Of a stretch of 64,000 nucleotides of DNA, positions 1 to 8,207 are shown in pieces. The notes under the pieces were generated by a model. It was given only the letters and a program-made list of their open reading frames with translations, did no database searches and was not told the DNA's origin. The DNA comes from Acidovorax sp. KKS102 (GTDB lineage: Bacteria > Pseudomonadota > Gammaproteobacteria > Burkholderiales > Burkholderiaceae_C): contig NC_018708.1 in assembly GCF_000302535.1 (NCBI RefSeq), positions 3,534,001 to 3,598,000 of the forward strand. Direction: 5' to 3'. The stretch's first letter is position 1. The number at the start of each line of letters is the position of its first letter. Both the position numbers and the translations under genes were made by a program.

Positions 1-525
1 CAACTCATCCACAATCATGGGCGCCAGACCCTCCGTGGGCTCATCGATGAGCAGCAGCTTTGGCTCACCAACGAGCACCCGCGCAATAGCAAGCATCTGT
101 TGTTCGCCGCCCGACAAGGTGGTCCCCATCTGACGCCGACGCTCCGCAAGGCGCGGAAACCGCTGGTAGATTTCCTCCATTCGCCTGCGCGCGTCCAAGC
201 GGCTGCGCGACGGGCACTGCATCTGACCCAGATGCAGGTTTTCTTCAACGGTCAGACCAGGAAAGATGCGCCTGTCCTCAGGCACAAGGCCAATGCCTCG
301 GCGGCAGATTTGGTCTGCGCCGACGCCGTTAATTGATTCGCCGTTAAAGATGACATCCCCACTGGAGGGCGAGACCCAGCCGGCAATCGTCTTGATCACC
401 GTGGTTTTACCCACCCCGTTGCGGCCAAACAGGCCAACCACTTCGCCATGGCCCACCTGCAGGTCTATTCCTTGCAAAACGTGGCTCAGCCCATAGTGGG
501 TGTGAACGCCTTTGAGTTCCAACAT
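1..525 (-). CDS. livF: Branched-chain amino acid-type ABC transporter ATPase LivF, 3' end outside window
   Basis: This is the second nucleotide-binding subunit of a LivFGHMK-type importer, acting on the cytoplasmic face of the inner membrane. The first 175 codons are visible and stay open to the window edge. They contain a Walker A motif (GRNGVGKTT), an ABC signature (LSGGEQQ) and a Walker B motif (LLLIDEP). The ATG overlaps the stop of the preceding livG by one base (TGATG), so the two genes are translationally coupled. The family is about 235 residues long, so roughly 60 residues are missing. The transported compound cannot be read from an ATPase; the neighbours suggest an organic acid rather than an amino acid. 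Confidence 0.93.
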   Translation of the reverse strand, partial: MLELKGVHTHYGLSHVLQGIDLQVGHGEVVGLFGRNGVGKTTVIKTIAGWVSPSSGDVIFNGESINGVGADQICRRGIGLVPEDRRIFPGLTVEENLHLGQMQCPSRSRLDARRRMEEIYQRFPRLAERRRQMGTTLSGGEQQMLAIARVLVGEPKLLLIDEPTEGLAPMIVDEL

Positions 526-1274
526 CAGAGTTTCTCCCCGAAATAGGCGGCCTGAACCGCAGGATTGGCACGCACCTGTGCCGGAGTGCCCTCGGCGAGC
601 TTCTGACCCTGGTGCATCACCACCACAAAGTCTGACAACTGCATCACCAGGTCCACGTCGTGCTCGACCAGCAAAATGGAAAGACCATGGTTGTGGGAGA
701 GCCCCCGAATCAGTGATTCGGTCTCGCGGGTGTCGCCGTGGCTCATTCCCTGGGTTGGTTCGTCGAGGAGCAGCATGCGCGGGCGTGATGCCAGAGACAC
801 CGCAATTTCCAGTCGACGTTGCTCTCCGTGCGACAGATAGCCAGCGAGCTCATCTGCCTTGTTACGAAGGTCAAACTGCTCAAGGAGTTCGTCCACGCGC
901 GCAGCAGCAGTCTGGCTGCGGGCCAGTGGGCGAAACAGGCCGCGCCCCTGCTCAAGGAACTGCGCTGCCAGGCGCAGGTTCTCGCGTACCGGAAGCTCAA
1001 AGAACAGATTGGTAATCTGGAACGAGCGGGACAGGCCGTATCTTAGAAGTTGGTGGGGAGCACGGCCCGTCACATCCTCCCCATCGAAACGCACCGACCC
1101 CGAAGAGGGACGTATGGCTCCGCTGATGAGGTTGAACAGGCTGCTTTTGCCAGCCCCGTTAGGGCCAATCACGGCCGTGATTTTTCCCGGCTGAGCCTCA
1201 AAGCTCACATCTTGAACTGCCTTGAGGGCGCCGAACTGAACGCTGATGCCTTTGACCGACAGAATGGGGTTCAT
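525..1274 (-). CDS. livG: Branched-chain amino acid-type ABC transporter ATPase LivG
   Basis: This is the first ATPase subunit of the importer. The 249-residue product has Walker A (GPNGAGKSS) near residue 38, the signature LSHGEQRRL near 148, Walker B (MLLLDEP) and the LivG-type C-terminal tail. An AAGGAG ribosome site lies about 9 bases before the ATG at 1274. A TTG one codon upstream is possible but less likely. The ATG shares one base with the livM stop. Confidence 0.94.
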   Translation of the reverse strand: MNPILSVKGISVQFGALKAVQDVSFEAQPGKITAVIGPNGAGKSSLFNLISGAIRPSSGSVRFDGEDVTGRAPHQLLRYGLSRSFQITNLFFELPVRENLRLAAQFLEQGRGLFRPLARSQTAAARVDELLEQFDLRNKADELAGYLSHGEQRRLEIAVSLASRPRMLLLDEPTQGMSHGDTRETESLIRGLSHNHGLSILLVEHDVDLVMQLSDFVVVMHQGQKLAEGTPAQVRANPAVQAAYFGEKL

Positions 1275-2323
1275 CAACGGTTCTCCTTCTGGTTGCGTCG
1301 AGCATCTAGCCTGCGTTCTAGGGCAGGTATCGCATAGCCGATGAGGCCGCGCGGCATCAGAATCACAACCATCACGAACAACACGCCGATAACGATGTGG
1401 TGATGCGTGGTGAAGGAGCCCACCACGGAGCGCAGGCCAGTGAGGATGGCAGACCCATAGAGCGGGCCGATAAGTGTTCCGGTGCCACCGACGATGACGT
1501 TGATGACCGCGTTGCCAGAAACCTGGAAGAACATCAGTTCAGGCGAGACGAAGCCGCGCAGCATGGGATAGAGCGCACCACTGCAACCGGCAATGCACGC
1601 GGCTGCAACGAAGGCCCCCAGCTTGTAACGCCAGGGGTCCTCACCCAAGAAGGAGACTCGGTGCTCGTTGGTTCGGATGGCGTCGAGCTGGCGACCCACG
1701 GGTGTGTCCATGAGATAGCGCAACACCAGGTAGAGCGCGCCGATAAAGGCGAGCACCACCAGGAAGAAGCCCGATGGCGTCGCCGAGTTGACGCCCCACA
1801 TGATGTGGGCCGAGGGCACGCCGATGATGCCGTCTGAGGCACCGAGCTCGCGGGTGTTGTAGACCACTTTGGACAGAACCTGGGCGAGGCCGAAGCTGAT
1901 GAGTGCGAAGTAGACACCCTTGGCGCGAATGGCAATCAGCCCACCAATCAGACCGACCACAGCACTGAAAGCCAGGGTGACGCCCAAAGCCAGCCAGAAG
2001 GAATCGCTCCAGTTCTTGAGCACCAACGCAGAGACGTATGCCCCCAGGCCAAAGAACAGCGCTTGTCCCAACGGCAGCAGGCCAACCCTGCCCAGCAGAA
2101 GGTCCACGGACAGGGCCAGACCTCCAAAAATCAGCGCTTCCGTTGCCAGGCGCAGGTAGAAGACGTCCCTCAGGGCCAGCGCGATGCCACCAAACAGCAG
2201 CGCACCGGCGAAGAACAAAATGGCTAGCCAGGTGGCAGCAGAGCGGCGCGGCCGCTCGCTGCTCGCCGTGGCTACAGCGCCGCCACGTGGGCCAATCGTC
2301 GAAGAAGATGCTGGTGTGCTCAT
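1274..2323 (-). CDS. livM: Branched-chain amino acid-type ABC transporter permease LivM
   Basis: This is an integral membrane subunit of the importer, about 349 residues with many hydrophobic segments. It carries the LivM family landmarks, including a GRVGLLPLGQALFFGLGAY segment and the EAA-like region near the C terminus. The reading frame is open back to a TTG at 2338, inside livH. I prefer the ATG at 2323 because it follows the livH stop by one base and has a GGGAG site about 9 bases upstream. Confidence 0.93.
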   Translation of the reverse strand: MSTPASSSTIGPRGGAVATASSERPRRSAATWLAILFFAGALLFGGIALALRDVFYLRLATEALIFGGLALSVDLLLGRVGLLPLGQALFFGLGAYVSALVLKNWSDSFWLALGVTLAFSAVVGLIGGLIAIRAKGVYFALISFGLAQVLSKVVYNTRELGASDGIIGVPSAHIMWGVNSATPSGFFLVVLAFIGALYLVLRYLMDTPVGRQLDAIRTNEHRVSFLGEDPWRYKLGAFVAAACIAGCSGALYPMLRGFVSPELMFFQVSGNAVINVIVGGTGTLIGPLYGSAILTGLRSVVGSFTTHHHIVIGVLFVMVVILMPRGLIGYAIPALERRLDARRNQKENR

Positions 2324-2324
2324 T

Positions 2325-3218
2325 TCAGGCGCTCCCAAGTTTTCCGAACAAGCCTTGCGGGCGCCACATCAGCACGAGGACCATGATGCCGAACAACAGG
2401 GGGTCGCTCCACACCGGGGAGATGTAAAGGCTGGAGATGGACTGCACCTGCGTGAGCAACAGGCCTGCCAGCAAAGCACCCTTGATGGAGCCCATGCCGC
2501 CGATGATGACCACGCTGAAGGCGATCAGGACGAAGTCCTTTCCCATGGTCGGAAACACCGAGTAGATGGGGGCCAGCAAAACGCCAGCGATACCAGCCAG
2601 GGCCACCCCGAAGGCAAAGGTGCCCGCGTAGACGAGCTGTACCGGAACACCCAGCGAGGCGCTCATGTTCCGGTCATATGCGGCCGCTCGAACGATGGCA
2701 CCCAGCGAGGTGCGAAAGACCAGCAGCCATACCCCAGCGATGAGCGCCCCCCCGAACAGCATGACAAAGAGACGGTAGTTGGGAAAGAACAATCCCAGCA
2801 TCTCGGTGGCGCCGCTGATGGGCGCCTCCAGGCGAAGGGGGTTGGCGCCGAACGCAATCTTGAGCGCGTCTTCCAGCACCACCGCCACGCCGAAGGTCAG
2901 GAGCAGGGTCAGCGTGTGCCGGTCCTTGCTGTGAAACACCCGCTGGATTAGTCCTCTCTCGGTGACGAAGCCCAACACCGCCATCAGGAGCGGCGTCAGG
3001 ACCAAAGCCCACCAGAACGACATGCCCGTCGCCAACAAGGCGACGGCAAGGTAGGCTCCTATGGCGTAGAACTCGCCATGGGCCATGTTGATGACATCCA
3101 GCAGACCGAAGATGATGGTCAGGCCCAATGCCATCAACACCACGGCCACGCCAATGGACAGGCCGTTAATCATCTGTGGTGCTAGTACGAACTGCAGCCA
3201 TTCCATGGCGTTGCTCAT
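2325..3218 (-). CDS. livH: Branched-chain amino acid-type ABC transporter permease LivH
   Basis: This is the second membrane subunit, 297 residues and almost wholly hydrophobic. It has the LivH family signature GLLDVINMAHGEFYAIGAY near residue 38 and GGMGSIKGALLAG near the end, both typical of this permease family. It lies between the binding-protein gene and livM in one transcription unit, with gaps of only 1-22 bases. Confidence 0.94.
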   Translation of the reverse strand: MSNAMEWLQFVLAPQMINGLSIGVAVVLMALGLTIIFGLLDVINMAHGEFYAIGAYLAVALLATGMSFWWALVLTPLLMAVLGFVTERGLIQRVFHSKDRHTLTLLLTFGVAVVLEDALKIAFGANPLRLEAPISGATEMLGLFFPNYRLFVMLFGGALIAGVWLLVFRTSLGAIVRAAAYDRNMSASLGVPVQLVYAGTFAFGVALAGIAGVLLAPIYSVFPTMGKDFVLIAFSVVIIGGMGSIKGALLAGLLLTQVQSISSLYISPVWSDPLLFGIMVLVLMWRPQGLFGKLGSA

Positions 3219-3240
3219 GGTGTTGGACTCGGTCGTGGCT

Positions 3241-4410
3241 TCAGAATCGCGTGCAGACGTCGGCGCCGATGGCCGCGTCGGCCTTGACCTGGCCCACCAG
3301 CTCGAACTTGCCGTTGGTCACACGCATCGCGTACATGTCCTGCATGGCCTGGTGGTCACCGGCACGCATGGTCTTTGTGCCTTGAGGGGTGCTCCACTGC
3401 AGCCCACGCATGGCGGCCCGCACCTTGTCGGTGTCGGTGCTGCCTGCCTTCTCGACCGCTGCCTTGTAGAAGAACAACACGCCATAGCTGTCGGCGCCGT
3501 AGAGGTCCGGTGCGCTCTTGTTGGCGGCTTCGAAGTCGGCTACAAACTTGCGGTTCTCGGCGCTGTCGATGCTCGTTGCATAGCCCACGCCGGTCACAAA
3601 GCCGTCCGCGTTCTTGCCGATGGCGGGCAGGTTTTGCGAGGTCACGGTGCCGGAGGCCCCAACCACCTGAACGTTGCGGTTGATTCCGAACTCAGACATC
3701 TGGGAGAACAGGCGCACCGTGTCGTTACCTGCAACCGAGGTGTAAATCACGGCAGGACGCGACGAACGCATCTGACCGAAGAACGGGGAGTAGTCCTTGT
3801 TGTCCAGCGGAGCAAACACCTCGCCCACTGATTTTGCGCCCTTGGCTTCCGCAGCAGACTTGAATGCTGCCACCGTGCTACGGCCCATTTCGTAGTCGGG
3901 TCCGAGATAAAAGACGTTGGCATTGGGCCGTGTGCGAGCTATCCAGTCGGCCAGTGCAGCAGACTGCATACCTGCCCGTGCGTTCACGCGGAACACATTA
4001 GGAGAGCACTTGTCACCAGTGATGGAGTCGGCAAATGAAACGGTGGTTGCAATGAGGCGGTTGTTGCGCTCTGCTACCTGACCCACAGCAAGGGTGGCGC
4101 CGCTATTGACCGTGCCGGTCAGGAAGTCGACCTTGTTGACCTGGAAGAGCTTCTCTGCCTTTTGCACAGCAACAGCCGGGTTGGCTTCTTCGTCTTCATA
4201 GACCAGCTCGAGCTGTCGACCGGCCACTCCGCCGGCGGCATTGATTTGGCGCGCGGCAAGGTCCAGGCCCCATTTCACCTGCTGGCCAATGCCTGCATAG
4301 GTACCGGACAGTGGCGTCACGACGCCGATGCGGATGGGCTGGTTCTGCGCAGCAGCGCTGCTTGCAATACAGGCAATCGACAGGGCGATGGCAGTGTTTC
4401 TGGTTTTCAC
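3241..4410 (-). CDS. ABC transporter periplasmic substrate-binding protein (LivK-like)
   Basis: This is the periplasmic binding component of the importer encoded just downstream. The 389-residue protein starts with a Sec signal peptide ending in SSAAAQ and continues with the Peripla_BP_6 opening IRIGVVTPLSGTYAGIG. Binding proteins of this family take branched-chain amino acids but also aromatic acids, amides and short organic acids. Its place behind an acyl-CoA ligase and a hydratase suggests that it binds the acid that the ligase activates. That is inference. Confidence 0.9.
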   Translation of the reverse strand: MKTRNTAIALSIACIASSAAAQNQPIRIGVVTPLSGTYAGIGQQVKWGLDLAARQINAAGGVAGRQLELVYEDEEANPAVAVQKAEKLFQVNKVDFLTGTVNSGATLAVGQVAERNNRLIATTVSFADSITGDKCSPNVFRVNARAGMQSAALADWIARTRPNANVFYLGPDYEMGRSTVAAFKSAAEAKGAKSVGEVFAPLDNKDYSPFFGQMRSSRPAVIYTSVAGNDTVRLFSQMSEFGINRNVQVVGASGTVTSQNLPAIGKNADGFVTGVGYATSIDSAENRKFVADFEAANKSAPDLYGADSYGVLFFYKAAVEKAGSTDTDKVRAAMRGLQWSTPQGTKTMRAGDHQAMQDMYAMRVTNGKFELVGQVKADAAIGADVCTRF

Positions 4411-4478
4411 GTATGTCTCCTCGTTGGGTTGTTAGTGGTCAAGCAGCAGGGGGAAGCTGGGGAACGAATTCAGGAAAC

Positions 4479-5291
4479 TCAGGTGCCCGTGAAGCGGGCA
4501 CGACGCTTGTCATGGAATGCTTCGACACCTTCTCTGAAGTCGTCAGAGCTACGCAGGCGCGAATAGCAGTGGCCTTCAAGTTCGATGGCAATCGACAGGG
4601 GCGAGTCCTCGGTGTCGTTGAGCAGCTTCTTTGCAGTACGTTGGGCAAGTGGGGAGAAACCACGCAGCTCGTCGACCAGTGCGTCGGTTGCTGCTTCCAG
4701 CTCCGCATCGGGCACACACTCGGTCGCTACACCCCAGTCGTAGGCCTGCGGGCCCGTGATGCGACGACTGCGCATCACGATGTCCTTCGTGCGCGTGATA
4801 CCAACCATCTTCTGCAAACGTGCAGAGCCGCCGGAGCCAGGAATCTGGCCCAACTTTTGCTCGGGTAGCGCATACAGCGTGGTGGGTGTTACGAGACGGA
4901 AGTCGCACGCCAGGGAGAGTTCAAAGCCCACACCAAAGCAGTAGCCACGGGCAGCGGTCACGACAGGCTTGCTGCAGCGGGCGGGTGCTGCAACGTTCCA
5001 TGCGAGCTTGCTCACGTGCTCGGGAGAGGCCTCAAGGAAGCCCTTGATGTTGCCGCCGCTGGAGAAGTGCTCTCCTTCCGAGCGAAGGACGATGACGCGC
5101 ACGCTGTCGTTGGCATCCAGCGCTTCAAATGTGATGCGCAGCTGCTCTCGCTGGGTCATGGAGATCACGTTGAACGGGGGACGGCACAGGACGATGTCAG
5201 CGCGTTCACGCGATGGGTCTATCTCCACGCGGTAGCCGTCCAGGGTGGAGCTCAGCGTGAGCGCAGGATGGTTGAGGTCATTGAGTTGCAT
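4479..5291 (-). CDS. Enoyl-CoA hydratase/isomerase family protein
   Basis: This 270-residue crotonase-fold protein probably hydrates or rearranges an unsaturated acyl-CoA. Both catalytic glutamates of the hydratase family are retained: one in GVGFELSLACD near residue 135, the other in LPEQKLGQIPGSGG near 155. The oxyanion segment reads FSSGGNIKGF. It sits between the acyl-CoA ligase and the transporter genes on the same strand, which fits a beta-oxidation-like or ring-modifying step on the CoA ester. The exact substrate is unknown. Confidence 0.88.
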   Translation of the reverse strand: MQLNDLNHPALTLSSTLDGYRVEIDPSRERADIVLCRPPFNVISMTQREQLRITFEALDANDSVRVIVLRSEGEHFSSGGNIKGFLEASPEHVSKLAWNVAAPARCSKPVVTAARGYCFGVGFELSLACDFRLVTPTTLYALPEQKLGQIPGSGGSARLQKMVGITRTKDIVMRSRRITGPQAYDWGVATECVPDAELEAATDALVDELRGFSPLAQRTAKKLLNDTEDSPLSIAIELEGHCYSRLRSSDDFREGVEAFHDKRRARFTGT

Positions 5292-5351
5292 GATTTCCTT
5301 TGCGACTGGTTAAAGAGGGTTTGAAGAAATGAATGGATTGATGGACACGCA

Positions 5352-6899
5352 TCAAGCGGGTGGCACCTGAGGCAGCGGAGGTCGCGCTGCTTCAAATTCG
5401 CCTGCTACCAACTTGCGGCGCAGGACCTTTCCGACGGGGGATTTGGGGATTTCGCGAACAAATACGTACTCGCGAGGACGCTTGAAGTTCACGAGGTCAG
5501 AGGCGCGGCAGTGGGCATCCAGGGCATCAGCCCCCACGGCGTCATGGGCCTTCACGAACGCCACCACCCGCTGCCCCCATCGCTCGTCCTTCAGGCCAGC
5601 TACAGCCACCTCATCGACACTGGGGTGCAAAGAGAGCACCGACTCGATGTCCACGGGTGAGATGTTTTCGCCGCCGCTGATAATCATGTCGTCGACGCGA
5701 CCGGTCACGAAGAGGTCACCCTCTGCATCGAGGTATCCCGTGTCGCCCGTGAAGTACCAGCCGTCACGCAGGCTCCGCGCGTTCGCTTCGGGGCGGTTGT
5801 GATAACCCTCGAACGCTTCGTCGCTGAGGAGCTCGGCCACAATCTGGCCTTCTTCGAGAGGCGCTGCCACGTCTTCCGGGCTCTTGGCATCGAGCTTGAT
5901 GACACGCAGTCGTGTGTTGATGCCTGCACGTCCGGCAGAGCCGGGCTTACCCACGGCGTCCTGATTGATTGAGAACGTGTAAATCTCGCTGCTGCCGTAG
6001 TGGTTGACGAAGAGTTCGGGCTGGAACGCCTGCTGAAGCCGCAGCAGCAGCGCATCGTGCATGGGAGCACCGGCAAAGCCGAGCTTGCGCACCGAGTGGG
6101 TGTCAGTTCGCTTGAACTCTGGGTGCGCAAGGAGGTCGTGGTACAGCGTGGGCACGAGGTACAGATGACTCACCCGCTCCGATTCGATGGCTCTCAACGC
6201 CGTGGCGGCATCAAATCGGGGCATGCAGACAAAGCGCCCATCGACAAGGGCCATTGTCAGCAGAGAACGCACACCCATGGTGTGGTACAGCGGCATCACG
6301 CCAAGGGTGCGTTCCCCGTACGCATAGCGGTTTTGAGCCACGTGGGCGAGTGCCGCCACCCTCTCCGTACGCTGGCGCCGTGGGACGCCTTTGGGCGCGC
6401 CCGTTGTGCCCGACGTGTAGAGCATCAAGGACAGGTCTTCGGCGCGGGCCAAAGGTGTGGGGTCTCGGCGTTCTTTGAGCAAGTCATCAAAGCGGGGCGC
6501 CTCACTATGCACCGTGCCCACGGCCATGCGCGTAACGGTCTTGCCGAGAACGGAGCTCTCCAGCGACTCTTCCGACGCAGCCTCGAACACCAGAAGACGT
6601 GCCTCGGAGTCACGCAGCACGTAGTCAACCTCCTCGGGCTTGGCGCGCCAGTTCAGTGGCGTCATCACGAGGCCAGAGAACTGACAGGCCCAGTGCAGGG
6701 TGGCCGCTTCGTACCGGTTTTGCAGCACACTGAGGACATGGTCCCCATGACGCAATCCCAGGGCTGCCAGGCCACGCTGGACGCCGCCGATGGCGCGGGC
6801 CCACTCACCCCAGGTGAGCCGAACTGAGCCGTCGACAAGTGCTGTCGTGTTGGCAGAGCGGTCAACGCTCTGCAAAAAGGTTCTTCCAAGGTCAAGCAC
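5352..6899 (-). CDS. Acyl-CoA synthetase (AMP-forming ligase)
   Basis: This enzyme activates a carboxylic acid to its CoA thioester with ATP. The 515-residue protein has the AMP-binding motif YTSGTTGAPKG near residue 162. It also has the DMIISGGENISPVDIE hinge region near 408 and a C-terminal catalytic lysine in SPVGKVLRRKL. The GTG start lies inside the last codons of the small hydroxylase subunit gene, with an 8-base overlap, and a GGAGG site precedes it. The family contains benzoate-, cyclohexanecarboxylate- and fatty-acid-CoA ligases, and I cannot assign the substrate. Confidence 0.9.
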   Translation of the reverse strand: MLDLGRTFLQSVDRSANTTALVDGSVRLTWGEWARAIGGVQRGLAALGLRHGDHVLSVLQNRYEAATLHWACQFSGLVMTPLNWRAKPEEVDYVLRDSEARLLVFEAASEESLESSVLGKTVTRMAVGTVHSEAPRFDDLLKERRDPTPLARAEDLSLMLYTSGTTGAPKGVPRRQRTERVAALAHVAQNRYAYGERTLGVMPLYHTMGVRSLLTMALVDGRFVCMPRFDAATALRAIESERVSHLYLVPTLYHDLLAHPEFKRTDTHSVRKLGFAGAPMHDALLLRLQQAFQPELFVNHYGSSEIYTFSINQDAVGKPGSAGRAGINTRLRVIKLDAKSPEDVAAPLEEGQIVAELLSDEAFEGYHNRPEANARSLRDGWYFTGDTGYLDAEGDLFVTGRVDDMIISGGENISPVDIESVLSLHPSVDEVAVAGLKDERWGQRVVAFVKAHDAVGADALDAHCRASDLVNFKRPREYVFVREIPKSPVGKVLRRKLVAGEFEAARPPLPQVPPA

Positions 6900-7395
6900 G
6901 GGACACCTCCAGGACGGCGTTTACGATGGGGGTGTATCCCGTGCAGCGGCAAATGTGGCCGCTGAGCATGTCGCGTACTTCATGCTCACTGGGTTGGTGG
7001 CCAGCGTCGTGCTGACGCTTCAACCAATCTGCGCTGGACATCAGAATTCCTGCGGTGCAAAAGCCGCACTGCAGCGCGTGGTGTCGCTTGAACGCAGCCT
7101 TGAGGCGAACGAGGTAATCATCTTGGTTCTCCGAGTCTTCGACCGTGTCAACACGACGACCTTCGACTTGCACCGCAAGCGTCAGGCAGGAGCGGCTTGC
7201 CACGCCATCGATCCGGACCGTGCAGGCGCCACAGACCCCGTGCTCGCATCCCACGTGCGTGCCTGTTGCGCCCAGTTCGTGGCGTAGAAAATCACTCAGC
7301 AGGGTTCGAGGTTGTGCGCGGCCCGAGCGGCTCCGCCCATTCAGGGTGAGCTGGACCAGGTGCAAACCTCCCTTGTCGAGAATTGGGGTATTCAT
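6892..7395 (-). CDS. Molybdenum hydroxylase small subunit, [2Fe-2S] protein
   Basis: This is the electron-transfer subunit of a xanthine-oxidase-type hydroxylase. The 167-residue protein has the plant-ferredoxin-like cluster motif CEHGVCGACTV near residue 49. The second cluster motif is split between CGFCTAGI and CRCTGY in the C-terminal half. Length and order match CoxS, CdhC and HcrC type subunits. Its ATG overlaps the stop of the medium subunit gene by four bases. Confidence 0.94.
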   Translation of the reverse strand: MNTPILDKGGLHLVQLTLNGRSRSGRAQPRTLLSDFLRHELGATGTHVGCEHGVCGACTVRIDGVASRSCLTLAVQVEGRRVDTVEDSENQDDYLVRLKAAFKRHHALQCGFCTAGILMSSADWLKRQHDAGHQPSEHEVRDMLSGHICRCTGYTPIVNAVLEVSRA

Positions 7396-8207
7396 GTTTG
7401 TCTCCGTGCTTGCTGGATGGCCTGGACAGCCAGGCGACGTAACAGATGGCGTCGCGTCGCTGCTGGGGTGGCCGGGTCGTCGCGCACATCAAGAGACCAG
7501 GCGAGCTCGTTCAACGCCTTGTCAAGTGCATCGCCCTCAAGTTGAGGAATGACTTCGGCGTGAGGTCTGTCACCAAGCCCTCCCACGGTCACTCGCAGTT
7601 CTTTTGCATCTGACACCACAGCCACTGCGCAAAGGGCGAAGTCACCATGGCGGCGCGAGTGTTCGGCAAAGCCAAACCCTTGCCCGCCCACCGGACGCGG
7701 AAAGCTCACCGCTTCAATCAGTTCATTGTTGGCGCGGGCGGTGCTCAGTAGCCCGGTGAAGAACTCGGAGGCAGGCACATCGCGACGTCCACGAGAGCTG
7801 AGCAGATGGACAACCCCCTTGAGTGCGAGCAGGCACAGTGGCAGCTCGGCCGATGGGTCTGCGTGAGCAATCGAGCCACAGACCGTTCCCCGATTTCGAA
7901 TCTGAAAGTGGGAAATGTAGGGAAAGGCCAGCTTCAACAGCGGGGGGACATCCGGGTGGGCCTGAAGCTGCGCCTGGGTCACTGCCGCACCGACCCTCAC
8001 TTCCCTGGAGCGGACCTCAATCATCGAGAGGGATTCGCAGCGCGAGATGTCAATCAGCAAAGAGGGCTGCGCAAGCCGCATGTTCAGCACAGCCATCAGC
8101 GACTGTCCGCCAGCAAGAATCCGGGCACCTTCGCCGAAACGTTCCAGAAGTTTCGCTGCAGCTTCAGCGCTGTCGGCACGGACATAGTCGAAGAGTGGTG
8201 GTTTCAT
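7392..8207 (-). CDS. Molybdenum hydroxylase medium subunit, FAD-binding
   Basis: This subunit holds FAD and passes electrons from the iron-sulfur clusters to an acceptor. The 271-residue protein has the two FAD pyrophosphate segments of the family, AGGQSLMAVLNMRL near residue 31 and TVCGSIAHADPSAELP near 106. The frame is open upstream to 8246. I chose the ATG at 8207 because it forms an ATGA overlap with the large-subunit stop and has a GGGAG site 8 bases upstream. Confidence 0.93.
   Translation of the reverse strand: MKPPLFDYVRADSAEAAAKLLERFGEGARILAGGQSLMAVLNMRLAQPSLLIDISRCESLSMIEVRSREVRVGAAVTQAQLQAHPDVPPLLKLAFPYISHFQIRNRGTVCGSIAHADPSAELPLCLLALKGVVHLLSSRGRRDVPASEFFTGLLSTARANNELIEAVSFPRPVGGQGFGFAEHSRRHGDFALCAVAVVSDAKELRVTVGGLGDRPHAEVIPQLEGDALDKALNELAWSLDVRDDPATPAATRRHLLRRLAVQAIQQARRQT

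Noticed and set aside
1274..2338. Upstream TTG start for LivM inside livH
   Set aside because: The ATG at 2323 has a GGGAG ribosome site and sits directly behind the livH stop, as in related operons.
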